DNA from: Pseudomonadota bacterium
GTDB taxonomy: Bacteria; Pseudomonadota; Alphaproteobacteria; UBA1280; RI-95
Assembly (NCBI GenBank): GCA_016125375.1
Contig: WGLU01000001.1
Location: 1-64,000, forward strand
Reading direction: 5' to 3'
DNA length: 64,000 bases
A model generated the notes under the pieces. The model worked only from the letters and a program-made list of their open reading frames with translations, was not told the DNA's origin and made no database searches. A program made the position numbers and the translations under genes. Shown here piece after piece: positions 27,947 to 35,566 of the stretch (within the stretch, counting starts at the first letter, position 1; every line of letters starts with the position of its first letter).

Positions 27947-28642
27947 TCAGGCCATTGCCGCGGCTTTGGCCTGCACATCACGCTGAATAGCGTCGAGCAG
28001 GGTCAGACTGAGGGAAATGGCATGGTCGGCCTTATCCAGCGCGGTATACGGGCTGCCGAGCAGCAACGTGATATCGCACAGGACAGCGTCGATGGCGGGT
28101 GCGTTGTCGATGGCGCTTTCCACACCCAGCGCGAGGCGGATGTGCTCGACCGGGAGCATGGCAAAAGCCATCTCCAGTGCCTTGTCCAGCGGTGTGCCTT
28201 CCTTCAGGTCGCGGATGTTGCGCGCGGCCGGTAGGACGGTATCCTGCAGAAAAGACAGGCGGTATTCCGCCTCGGTCCGGGCGCAGTCAAGAGCCGCATC
28301 CCAGTCATTCGGGTTGAGCTGAATCTCGGTGCCGAGGCGCGCGCGAATGCCCGCGAACAGGTTGGCAACGTCGTTCAGGGCCTTGGCCGTGGCATCGGGG
28401 TCGGTGGCACCACCGGTCAGCCCCGCAATCGCGGGAATGCCGGCCAGCAGCGGACGCACCTGCGTGCGCACACGGTCGATGTCGTGGGCAAGAAGGGCCA
28501 GCAAGCGGCCTTCGGGCTTGTTGTTGTGGGCGGCAGCGCACAGGGCGATCGTCCTGCGGATTTTGCCCAGTGCCAGCAGCCGCAGCTGATGACGGGAAAG
28601 GTCATTGCGCACCTTATCGTGGTACGTCTCGATGTCGAACAT
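27947..28642 (-). CDS. Uncharacterised helical protein (dispersed high-GC unit)
   Basis: A 231-residue protein without a recognised family. It appears wholly helical, with conserved-looking segments RNDLSRHQLRLLALGKIRR and ARTEAEYRLSFLQDTVLPAAR. No signal peptide or membrane segment. The frame is open 34 codons upstream, but GGAG nine bases before the ATG at 28642, and the change of composition there, favour this start. Codon usage is GC-rich at third positions, unlike cysS and the nitroreductase on its sides. Confidence 0.8.
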   Translation of the reverse strand: MFDIETYHDKVRNDLSRHQLRLLALGKIRRTIALCAAAHNNKPEGRLLALLAHDIDRVRTQVRPLLAGIPAIAGLTGGATDPDATAKALNDVANLFAGIRARLGTEIQLNPNDWDAALDCARTEAEYRLSFLQDTVLPAARNIRDLKEGTPLDKALEMAFAMLPVEHIRLALGVESAIDNAPAIDAVLCDITLLLGSPYTALDKADHAISLSLTLLDAIQRDVQAKAAAMA

Positions 28643-28705
28643 GTTCGGGTACTCCGGCCAGTGCCGAAAAGAAGATAAAAGGTGAGGTACTGCAAAAGGT
28701 TCAGA

Positions 28706-28734
28706 TAAATATGATGTCGGCAATATCCACACAA
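28706..28734 (-). promoter_or_regulatory. Promoter of the 28642 unit
   Basis: On the minus strand TTGTGT (28729-28734), 17-base spacer, TATTTA (28706-28711). The leader that follows contains CTTTTATCTTCTTTTCGGCAC, the pyrimidine-rich style of the other units. Confidence 0.5.
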
Positions 28735-28795
28735 AGCAAGGCATTTTATCGGACCTTTTTATCTGTCATGATGGAGGGCGAAAAAGGAGGCAAGC

Positions 28796-29353
28796 ATGGA
28801 CGTATTTACCGCAATCCGTACCCGCCGCAGTGACGGGCAGGTACTGGCCGACAAGCCTGTAAACAAAACGGATATCGAAAAGCTGCTCGAGGCCGCAGGC
28901 TGGGCACCCAACCACCACCGCACCGAACCGTGGCGCTTTGCCGTCTTTAGCGGCACCGGGCGTAAGAAGCTGGCAGCTGCATTGGCAACTAGCGACGAGG
29001 ATATGGCCGATGCCCTTAAAAAAGTGATGCGCGCGCCCGTGGTGATTACCGTCTGGGCTGCTACCGGACGAGGGCAGTTCAAAAATCCGCCAGTTTGGGA
29101 AGACCATGCCGCAGTTGCGGCCGCCTGTCAGAACATTGTACTGGCCGCGCATGCTTTGGGTCTGGCCGCCATCTGGCGCAGCGGCGGATATGTGGACGCG
29201 ACAGGGCTGCATGACCTGCTGGAGCTGGATACTGCCAAGGGCGACCGGGTTATGGGCTTTATTTATGTGGGTCATCATGATCCTGAACGTCCGGAGCCGA
29301 TGCGTCCGGACCCCAAAACCGCAGAACGTACCTTGTGGTTTGATGCCGAATAA
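28796..29353 (+). CDS. Nitroreductase family protein
   Basis: A 185-residue FMN-dependent oxidoreductase of the nitroreductase fold. The N-terminal AIRTRRSDGQV motif binds FMN phosphate, APNHHRTEPWRF is the central motif, and GLAAIWRSGGY and GFIYVGHHD complete the family pattern, closest in style to YdjA-like short members. AAAGGAGG before the ATG gives a strong ribosome binding site. Substrate unknown. Confidence 0.92.
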   Translation: MDVFTAIRTRRSDGQVLADKPVNKTDIEKLLEAAGWAPNHHRTEPWRFAVFSGTGRKKLAAALATSDEDMADALKKVMRAPVVITVWAATGRGQFKNPPVWEDHAAVAAACQNIVLAAHALGLAAIWRSGGYVDATGLHDLLELDTAKGDRVMGFIYVGHHDPERPEPMRPDPKTAERTLWFDAE

Positions 29354-29361
29354 TTTATAAC
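29333..29361 (+). promoter_or_regulatory. Promoter of the 29458 unit
   Basis: TTGTGG (29333-29338), 17-base spacer, TATAAC (29356-29361). The -35 box lies inside the last codons of the nitroreductase gene. A 100-base leader follows with a long pyrimidine tract (29401-29440). Confidence 0.55.
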
Positions 29362-29380
29362 GGTTCCCGCGACATAACAC

Positions 29381-29398
29381 AGGCCGCCTAGGCGGCCT
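29381..29398 (+). terminator. Palindrome after the nitroreductase gene
   Basis: An 18-base perfect palindrome (AGGCCGCCT and its complement) without a clean T run; CTTT and CCCTTTT follow. A weak terminator or a leader structure of the next unit. Confidence 0.4.
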
Positions 29399-29457
29399 GT
29401 ACCTTTCTCCCTTTTCCCTTTCTTTATTTCTTTTCCTCCGCTTTGTGCGAGGCTGAC

Positions 29458-30246
29458 ATGATCGACCGTCTTACCGGCGTCTTTCAGGCGCTGCTCAAGT
29501 TCAGCTGGTATATCTTCCGGCTGTGGCTTTTCATCTTTGTCCTCTCCGTGGGATTGAGCCTTCTGGGCCACACGCCCATGCAGGCTACCAAACCCGCCTA
29601 CACGGGTCAGGTCTGCACGCAGGCCCCACAGGTGACGACCACGCGCGTGTTCTCCCTGATGGGAGCGCAGGGCACGGGCTTTGGCGTTGCTGGCAACATC
29701 ATCACCAACAACCATGTGGTTGGCTGGTCGCCGGTGGTGTTGCTCATCGACGAGAACTGGCATGTGGACTTCGGCTGGGTGCGCGCCACCGCGCGTGACG
29801 ACTCCGACACCGCTGCCCATACCGACCTTGCCGTCGTGCGCCCGCTGCTGGGCACGCTGACGGTCAACGACCTGCCGATGGCGCGTACCAGCACGGCAGG
29901 AACGGTGTACACCCGCGGGTTCCCCAAGGGGAGCCTGAACGACACCTTTGGCACCATGTGGCCGACGGTGAGTGAAAACGTGCTCGACACCGACCGCGTG
30001 GTCACCAACGGTGCCTCCGGCTCGCCGGTTGTCAACTGCAAGGGCGAGGTTGTCGGCGTGATCGCGACCCAGCTCAAGCTGCCGCTGTTCATGACGCCGG
30101 ATGGCAGTCTGCACAGCCCGCGCTTCATGGACCTGCACAACCTGTCCGGCATGGGCTGGGTGACCGGCCGTGGCGGCATCTGGTTCGACAACGGGGCCAT
30201 CCCCGTCGAGCGCCTGCAGGAGCTGCTGGCCAGCCTGAGCGACTGA
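29458..30246 (+). CDS. Membrane-anchored trypsin-like serine protease (dispersed high-GC unit)
   Basis: A 262-residue protein. One membrane segment (about 17-37) is followed by a chymotrypsin-fold domain. The catalytic triad is visible as H86 in TNNHVVGW, D123 in AAHTDLAVV and S188 in TNGASGSPVV. There is no PDZ domain, unlike DegP/DegS. The most likely topology places the protease domain in the periplasm. Three cysteines, at 53 and in VVNCKG among others, are present. GAGG five bases before the ATG at 29458 supports that start over one at 29443. Composition, leader and private terminator put it in the dispersed class. Confidence 0.88.
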   Translation: MIDRLTGVFQALLKFSWYIFRLWLFIFVLSVGLSLLGHTPMQATKPAYTGQVCTQAPQVTTTRVFSLMGAQGTGFGVAGNIITNNHVVGWSPVVLLIDENWHVDFGWVRATARDDSDTAAHTDLAVVRPLLGTLTVNDLPMARTSTAGTVYTRGFPKGSLNDTFGTMWPTVSENVLDTDRVVTNGASGSPVVNCKGEVVGVIATQLKLPLFMTPDGSLHSPRFMDLHNLSGMGWVTGRGGIWFDNGAIPVERLQELLASLSD

Positions 30247-30257
30247 CCGAACGAGAG

Positions 30258-30289
30258 AAAACGCCCCGCATTTGCGGGGCGTTTTTTTT
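30258..30289 (+). terminator. Terminator of the 29458 unit
   Basis: AAAACGCCCCGC (30258-30269) pairs with GCGGGGCGTTTT (30274-30285), loop ATTT, with eight T residues. It may also help the convergent gene ending at 30301. Confidence 0.94.
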
Positions 30290-30300
30290 ATGCCTTAATC

Positions 30301-31308
30301 TTAGAAGGTTTTTTGCCAGCCGAGTGTGACAGCGTAATCCTTCTCCAACTGCGTGCCTTGCAGATTGCGGTACATGGGCACCGTGACCTCCAGTGACAGG
30401 CGGTGCCCTTTGGCAGTGGCAGGCATGAGGAAGTTAACCCCAAAACCTGCATCCACCATTGTACCACCTGAATTGATGGTGTTGGCTGCAGGCATCATCA
30501 TTGGCGTCAGAGCGCTGTCGCGTCCGTTAATTTGCCCTGTGTAGGTCCCGAGCAGACGGCCGGAAAGGCTGACGTTCTCGGTCACCGGGCGGGCGAGCCA
30601 TCCGGTTGCGCTATAGATATTGCCGAGGCGGTAACCATTGTCATTGTCGCCGGTGCGCAGGGTGGTGGCCCCTTGAGCACCCCATGACCAGTCAGCCGTG
30701 TGGCCGCTGTAGGTCAGGCTGGCAATGGCGTCATAGGTACCAGAGCCCAGTTGCATGGGGTAGGCGAGGCGGGCACCTGTTGTCCCGGTTTTATCAATAT
30801 CGCCGGTGGGCAGGCTCAGGCCCAGCTGACCTTGCAGGCGCGCGTTGTCGCCTTCCCACAGCTCCATCAGGGCGCTGGCTTTAATATCGCCAAGCCCGTC
30901 GGCCGTCTGCTTGGCGCGTGTGCCGTTGCGGTGAAGGGTTTCCATCTTCTTATCCAGATAGGGCACCATGGCCATAACGGTCACTTTGTCGGTCAGGCCG
31001 TACATGCCGCCGAACATGTGCATATTCGTATGCATGTCCAGGGGTGTCATCATGTAGGAGCCCAGTACCTGTTGAGGTGTCTGGGTATGTGTGCCGGCAC
31101 GCAGGCCGTCCATTTCCATCCGCATATAACGGTAGGAGAGCATAAAATCACCCTTGCCGTGCATGTGGTCGGCCATCACGCCAATCGGGGCATGGCCGTC
31201 CGGCCGAGCAAGGAAAGTGTTGTAACTCTCTGAATGTATATCGTCAGCAAAAGCCGGGGTTGCTGCGCCGAGCATAAGCGCTACGGCACCAGTAAGTACA
31301 TGTTTCAT
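30301..31308 (-). CDS. Outer-membrane beta-barrel, MetA-phenol-degradation/transporter-like
   Basis: A 335-residue protein with a signal peptide (cleavage after ATPAFA) and alternating strands typical of a 10-14-strand barrel. LGDIKASALMELW and LGLSLPTGDIDKTG resemble the DUF/PF13557 'MetA pathway of phenol degradation' porin family, and the protein ends in phenylalanine (GWQKTF), the usual outer-membrane insertion signal. The first third is rich in methionine and histidine (MADHMHGKGDF, MRMEMDG, MHTNMHMFGGM), a pattern seen in copper-related proteins. Metal binding is only an inference. It follows the small 96-residue gene in one operon. Confidence 0.8.
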   Translation of the reverse strand: MKHVLTGAVALMLGAATPAFADDIHSESYNTFLARPDGHAPIGVMADHMHGKGDFMLSYRYMRMEMDGLRAGTHTQTPQQVLGSYMMTPLDMHTNMHMFGGMYGLTDKVTVMAMVPYLDKKMETLHRNGTRAKQTADGLGDIKASALMELWEGDNARLQGQLGLSLPTGDIDKTGTTGARLAYPMQLGSGTYDAIASLTYSGHTADWSWGAQGATTLRTGDNDNGYRLGNIYSATGWLARPVTENVSLSGRLLGTYTGQINGRDSALTPMMMPAANTINSGGTMVDAGFGVNFLMPATAKGHRLSLEVTVPMYRNLQGTQLEKDYAVTLGWQKTF

Positions 31309-31343
31309 TGTGTATATCCTGTATCGTGAGTTTTTATTTTCTC

Positions 31344-31634
31344 TTAGAGCGATGTAGGCAGGACAGGGGGAGCGCGCGGCGCGGCGTGAGGGAGGAGGAC
31401 AGGCAAGTATGGCGCAGGCTGTGGTGGCGGATAGGTACGGACCTGAGTGACATCTGCAAGCTGCACCGGACGAGGCACTGCAACAACCTGCTGAACTTCG
31501 GCGGCAATACTTTGCGTGGCTGTGTGTTCAATACGCACCTGCTGGATGGGCGGCTCGTACAGAACGGGCGCACCGCGCAGCGCCAGCACGTTGAGGTTAA
31601 GCAGCAGTAAAATAGAGACAATTAACGCCGTCAT
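31344..31634 (-). CDS. Small predicted secreted or membrane-anchored protein
   Basis: A 96-residue protein with an N-terminal hydrophobic segment (TALIVSILLLLNLNVLALRG, about 2-20) that could be a signal peptide or anchor. The rest is proline-rich and low in charge. It starts nine bases after the methyltransferase stop and ends 35 bases before the barrel gene, so it is plausibly cotranscribed. Another frame overlaps it (31334-31621), so the coding status is uncertain. No function can be assigned. Confidence 0.55.
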   Translation of the reverse strand: MTALIVSILLLLNLNVLALRGAPVLYEPPIQQVRIEHTATQSIAAEVQQVVAVPRPVQLADVTQVRTYPPPQPAPYLPVLLPHAAPRAPPVLPTSL

Positions 31635-31643
31635 GGGGCCAGT

Positions 31644-32525
31644 CTAGTCTTTTTGCGAACGTGGCGGAAGGGTTTTAAGCACCTCATCCAGACTTACTGT
31701 TGCGCTACCCGGTTTGAGCGGTTTTTGCTGGCTTGTGTGTGGGCGCCATCCATGCAGGTAGAGGATTTCCAGCGTGACGGGCAGGGTGCCGTCCGGCCGG
31801 GCAAAATTGGTACGGTATGCGTCTTCCATCCGGCGCAGCTGTCGGGGTGTCATCAGGCCACGGCTGCGGGCGGGATGCAGGTTGCGGCTGCCGGCAAGGC
31901 GCATGTCTGTGTAGAGAGCGGCAAAATCCTTGTAGGTGACGGTGATGACATCCCGGTCAACAACGGGCATGGCGTAACCAACCTTCTGCAAGGCGGCACC
32001 CGCAGACTGCACGTCCGTAAACGGAATAGTGTGTGCATGCCGGCTGCCAGATTCGGCAAAGGCGGTTTTAAGTTCGATAAAACTGTCGTTACCAAAAGTG
32101 CTGGCCAGAAAAAGCCCGTCCGGCTTGAGGGCGCGGCCAATGTGCATCAACGTTTGCGGTACGTCGTTAATCCAGTGGAGCATCAGGTTGCTGATAACCG
32201 CATCAAAGGTGCCGTTTGCAAAGGGCAGGGGGTGTTCTGCGTTCAGCGCGACGCTTAAGGGATGGTGCAGATTGCCGGATACCAGATCTGCGTGGATGAG
32301 CGTATCAGGCGTTACCCCTGCCTGTGCAAGGGAGGCAGCCATGCTGGCCGTGCCACTGCCCAAATCCAGAACAGTTCCAAAGCCGCGGCGCATATCGGCC
32401 ATGCGCTCGGCAAGACGGCTGGCAACCTCTTCTGCCAGCGGGTGCTGGTCCTGCCCGTGGGAGAACGTGGCTTTGAGAAGAGGAAACGGATACAGAAGCT
32501 GCATGATTGTTTGCCTGTGGTTCAT
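31644..32525 (-). CDS. SAM-dependent methyltransferase (BioC/NDUFAF5-like)
   Basis: A 293-residue class I methyltransferase. Motif I is VLDLGSGTASMAASL, and ISNLMLHWINDVPQTLMHIGRALKPDG matches the BioC/NDUFAF5 group, where LHW(V/I)NDLP is typical. Members methylate malonyl-ACP or modify complex I. Alphaproteobacteria usually carry such a gene divergent from comF, as here. The ATG at 32525 is preferred over a longer upstream frame; no clear ribosome binding site is seen. Confidence 0.85.
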   Translation of the reverse strand: MNHRQTIMQLLYPFPLLKATFSHGQDQHPLAEEVASRLAERMADMRRGFGTVLDLGSGTASMAASLAQAGVTPDTLIHADLVSGNLHHPLSVALNAEHPLPFANGTFDAVISNLMLHWINDVPQTLMHIGRALKPDGLFLASTFGNDSFIELKTAFAESGSRHAHTIPFTDVQSAGAALQKVGYAMPVVDRDVITVTYKDFAALYTDMRLAGSRNLHPARSRGLMTPRQLRRMEDAYRTNFARPDGTLPVTLEILYLHGWRPHTSQQKPLKPGSATVSLDEVLKTLPPRSQKD

Positions 32526-32563
32526 CGCGTATGCTGGATTGGTTTTAACGCGGACGGCAGGGA

Positions 32564-33247
32564 ATGGCAATCACCCCTTTTATCGGCAAATGGATGGAAC
32601 GGACGGTATCGTACCTGTTACCCCCGTTGTGCGTTGTGTGCGAGGCACGCCTGCAAACGCGTGCACCCGTGGGCATCTGCCCCCAATGCTGGGGTAAATT
32701 GCCGCGCTTGGACGTCACCGCTGAGCCGGCCCTGACAGATATGCTTGCACGCAGTACATTCGGCCACTTTTACGCGCCCTTTACCTATGAGGGCGAGGTC
32801 ATCGGCCTGCTGACGCGCCTGAAGTACTATCAGGCACCCCATCTGGCGCAGGCGGTTGTGCCTTTTATGTCGGCCGCGTTGCCGGATGCGACACTCTATG
32901 ACGTGGCCGTGCCGGTTCCTGTGGACAGGGTAAGATTGCTCAAGCGCGGGTATAACCAAGCGGCTGAGATTGTCCGGCTGCTGGCACCAGCACTGCATCT
33001 GCCGTTTGATATGGTGGGGCTGGTGCGTGTCAAACGTGCGGGCCGACAGGTCGGGCGGACAAAAGATGAGCGCCGTAAAGCACTTGCAGGTGCTTTTGCC
33101 GCGGATGCTCGCTTTAAGGGAAAGTCTGTGTTATTGGTTGACGATGTTCTGACCACGGGCAGTACGGCGGATGCCTGCGCAAAGGCTTTGCGCGCCGCAG
33201 GCGCCACACGTGTTGATGTACTGACCGCGGCCTGGGTGCGCCCCTGA
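32564..33247 (+). CDS. comF: ComF family phosphoribosyltransferase-like protein
   Basis: A 227-residue ComF homologue. The N-terminal zinc-finger cysteines are in PPLCVVCEA and GICPQCW, and the C-terminal PRTase motif is VLLVDDVLTTGSTADACAKAL. The YNQAAEI segment is also family-specific. In Haemophilus and Bacillus ComF is needed for DNA uptake; in most proteobacteria its biochemical role is undefined. It lies 22 bases upstream of grxC. Confidence 0.92.
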   Translation: MAITPFIGKWMERTVSYLLPPLCVVCEARLQTRAPVGICPQCWGKLPRLDVTAEPALTDMLARSTFGHFYAPFTYEGEVIGLLTRLKYYQAPHLAQAVVPFMSAALPDATLYDVAVPVPVDRVRLLKRGYNQAAEIVRLLAPALHLPFDMVGLVRVKRAGRQVGRTKDERRKALAGAFAADARFKGKSVLLVDDVLTTGSTADACAKALRAAGATRVDVLTAAWVRP

Positions 33248-33269
33248 TATACGCGAAAGGACGAAAGAA

Positions 33270-33530
33270 ATGGCTGCCGATATTGTGATGTACACCAAAG
33301 ACTATTGCCCATATTGCACGCGTGCCAAAGCGTTGCTGGAACAGCTGGGCCAAACATACACGGAGATAGATCTGGTCAAACATCCCACCCGTAAGGACGA
33401 AATGGTCGAGCGTGCACATGGCCGGACAACCGTCCCGCAGATTTTTATTGATGACGCCCATGTCGGCGGGTGCGACGACCTGTTTGCCCTGCATGCCGGT
33501 GGCAAACTGAAACCGATGTTGGGACTCTAG
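33270..33530 (+). CDS. grxC: Glutaredoxin 3
   Basis: An 86-residue glutaredoxin with the dithiol active site CPYC at residues 14-17, the cis-proline loop TTVPQIFI and the GGCDDL glutathione-binding motif. It reduces disulfides and mixed disulfides with glutathione. AAAGGACGAAAG precedes the start. comF-grxC order is typical of alphaproteobacteria. The next gene starts seven bases after the stop. Confidence 0.96.
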   Translation: MAADIVMYTKDYCPYCTRAKALLEQLGQTYTEIDLVKHPTRKDEMVERAHGRTTVPQIFIDDAHVGGCDDLFALHAGGKLKPMLGL

Positions 33531-33537
33531 CCTGCCA

Positions 33538-34278
33538 ATGGGCGGCGTCAAACTGACAGCACTGGAAGCCTTGTGGGGTGGTTTGACGGCCACCTTGACG
33601 CCCGGCATGCTGATGGTACTGCCTGTTTTTCTGGCATTTTTAATGGGCAGCCTGCGCTACGAGCTGGCAGGTGCGCCGATTGGCCGTCAACGGCGTGACG
33701 TTCTGGTAACAGCCTTCTTTTTTGCTGTCGGCTTTAATACGATTTTTGTCATTTTCAGTCTAGCCGCCGTTATCGGTCAGCAGATGGGCAGCGATGCCCT
33801 TGCCGTGCGGGCCATGACCGGTGGCATGGTTGGCCTGTGGGGGCTGCGGCAAGTGATGGGCCTGCGTGTGCGCATTGGTGATGACATCAGCCGGAGCCGT
33901 CTGGGGCTGGATGACTGGCCCGTTGCCGCCCTGGTGGGGCTGGTTATCGGTGCAGCGCTCTCCCTCGGGTGGCAGGCAGTGTCCGGTCCTGTGCTTGGGA
34001 CCATTCTGGGGCTGCAAATGAATGAGGGCGCCCAGCATGGCGCAGGGTTCCTGATGGCGCTTTATGCCATGGGGCTGACGTTGGGAATGGTAGGCGTTGG
34101 AGCCGGTGTGTTGCCGCTGCTGCTGTGGATAGCCCGCGAGCGCATCTGGCTGCGTCGACTGGAGATGGGATGCGGCATTCTCCTACTACTGGCCGCAGGC
34201 GCTATCGTCAGCGGGAATGCGCTGACATTTGCCGATTGGCTTGTGGCGCATTTGCCGGGGTTGAACCGCCTCGGCTAG
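33538..34278 (+). CDS. CcdA/DsbD-like membrane protein lacking the redox cysteines
   Basis: A 246-residue protein with about six membrane segments. LTPGMLMVLPVFLAFLMG aligns with the LSPC..P..PGYLSFISG motif of CcdA, and GWQAVSGPVLGTIL aligns with GWTPCIGPILGAIL. In both places the redox cysteine is gone: glycine at 23 and valine at 148. CcdA moves electrons across the membrane to periplasmic thiol proteins; this protein cannot do that chemistry by the known mechanism. It is tightly linked to grxC. The family assignment rests on these two motifs and the hydropathy. Confidence 0.7.
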   Translation: MGGVKLTALEALWGGLTATLTPGMLMVLPVFLAFLMGSLRYELAGAPIGRQRRDVLVTAFFFAVGFNTIFVIFSLAAVIGQQMGSDALAVRAMTGGMVGLWGLRQVMGLRVRIGDDISRSRLGLDDWPVAALVGLVIGAALSLGWQAVSGPVLGTILGLQMNEGAQHGAGFLMALYAMGLTLGMVGVGAGVLPLLLWIARERIWLRRLEMGCGILLLLAAGAIVSGNALTFADWLVAHLPGLNRLG

Positions 34279-34282
34279 AAGG

Positions 34283-35017
34283 CTATTTGCGGACGACCGT
34301 CCCCATGTAGCGGATGCTGGTATCGGTGGTCTTGTCCCAGTTACGGGTGGTTGGGTTAAAACACACGCCCGTCTGGTGGGTCAGTTTGAGGCCGTGCGTA
34401 TCCAGCAGGTGTGCCAGCTCTTCAGGCGGCAGAAAGTTCTTCCATGTATGGGTACCGACGGGCATCCATTTCAGCATACGCTCCACAACCAGCACGTTGG
34501 CGAGCCAGGATGGCCATGTGCGGTTAATGGTCGAGAATACCATCACGCCATTCGGGCCCAAAAGTTTTGAAACAGCCCAGATGAGGCGTTTGGTGTCTGC
34601 TGTGTGCTCAAGCACGTCGAGGCAGAGGATAATATCGTACTGGCGGTTCTCGCGGACCAGTTCTTCGGCCGAGGACAAAATAAACTGTACCGGGGACCCT
34701 TTGCTGGCAGCCGAACGGCTGGCCAGGTGAATGGCGTCATTGTTAAGATCAACAGCCACGCAGTCGGCACCGCGGAAAGCGATTTCTTCCGCGATATGGT
34801 TGTTACCACAGCCAATATCCAACAGGTTCATACCCAGCAGGGGGGCCGGCTCGTGTTTGTTGACTTTGAGGTGCTGGCAGGTCTGGGAAAGGATGTATTT
34901 GCGGCGTACCAGATGGTATTCCAGATAGGCTTTGCGCGTGGCTTCGTCACGATGGATAAGGGACTGCCAAATCAGGCGCAGTCGGTCGAAACGGCTCAGG
35001 CGGACAGCCTCGCTCAT
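34283..35017 (-). CDS. ubiG: UbiG-like SAM-dependent methyltransferase
   Basis: A 244-residue methyltransferase. NLLDIGCGNNHIAEEIAFRGADCVAVDLN is motif I with the acidic loop, and ILCLDVLEHTADTKRLI and MVFSTINRTWPSWLANVLVVER match UbiG strongly (the STINRT motif). UbiG performs both O-methylations of ubiquinone synthesis. It differs from E. coli UbiG by a 65-residue N-terminal extension. It converges on the CcdA-like gene with a four-base gap. Confidence 0.85.
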   Translation of the reverse strand: MSEAVRLSRFDRLRLIWQSLIHRDEATRKAYLEYHLVRRKYILSQTCQHLKVNKHEPAPLLGMNLLDIGCGNNHIAEEIAFRGADCVAVDLNNDAIHLASRSAASKGSPVQFILSSAEELVRENRQYDIILCLDVLEHTADTKRLIWAVSKLLGPNGVMVFSTINRTWPSWLANVLVVERMLKWMPVGTHTWKNFLPPEELAHLLDTHGLKLTHQTGVCFNPTTRNWDKTTDTSIRYMGTVVRK

Positions 35018-35116
35018 AGTATCCTCTTCTTCGTTGTTGGAGGTTTATTGTGGAATGTTGCAACCGGAAGGTAAAGGGGTTAGCTGCAATATATTTTCAA
35101 CCGCCTGCTTTTGGGC

Positions 35117-35145
35117 TTGCATTTGCCGTGGTGCTGGGGCATAAA
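35117..35145 (+). promoter_or_regulatory. Candidate promoter upstream of rpsU
   Basis: TTGCAT (35117-35122), 17-base spacer, CATAAA (35140-35145), about 80 bases before rpsU, in the 206-base divergent gap after ubiG. Confidence 0.45.
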
Positions 35146-35223
35146 TGGCCTGTTTTTAACTATTTTGCACCCACAAACGTGCTTGCACGGGCGGGGTTAA
35201 GCAGTGGAAGGGGGTGAATACTC

Positions 35224-35421
35224 ATGGTTCGTATCGATGTTTATGACAACAACGTGGAGCAGGCAATCCGCTCGCTCAAGAAAAAGCTGAACCGTGAAGG
35301 TTTCTTCCGCGAAATCAAGAAACGCCGTTTCTTTGAAAAGCCGTCGGAAAAACGTCGCCGTGAAGCTGCTGAATCGGGTCGTCGCGCCCGTAAGGCCGAA
35401 TCGCGCCGTTCCTACCGCTAA
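35224..35421 (+). CDS. rpsU: 30S ribosomal protein S21
   Basis: A 65-residue S21 with [24 protein letters not shown] and a basic tail ([13 protein letters not shown]). S21 is the last 30S protein to join and helps anti-Shine-Dalgarno pairing. GGAAGGGGG precedes the start. It stands alone with its own terminator. Confidence 0.97.
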   Translation: MVRIDVYDNNVEQAIRSLKKKLNREGFFREIKKRRFFEKPSEKRRREAAESGRRARKAESRRSYR

Positions 35422-35439
35422 GGTAGCCGGATGTGTTTA

Positions 35440-35471
35440 AAAGTGGCAGGGGAAACCCTGCCACTTTTTTT
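35440..35471 (+). terminator. Terminator after rpsU
   Basis: AAGTGGCAGGG (35441-35451) pairs with CCCTGCCACTT (35456-35466) across a GAAA tetraloop, followed by T residues to 35471. Confidence 0.95.
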
Positions 35472-35566
35472 GTGTGTCCGCAAAAAGGGGCATGACCCGG
35501 TGCGTGCAATGGGCTAAAATACACTGATTTTTAACGCACCTCTTTCAAGTAAATCAGGATGCCGGC

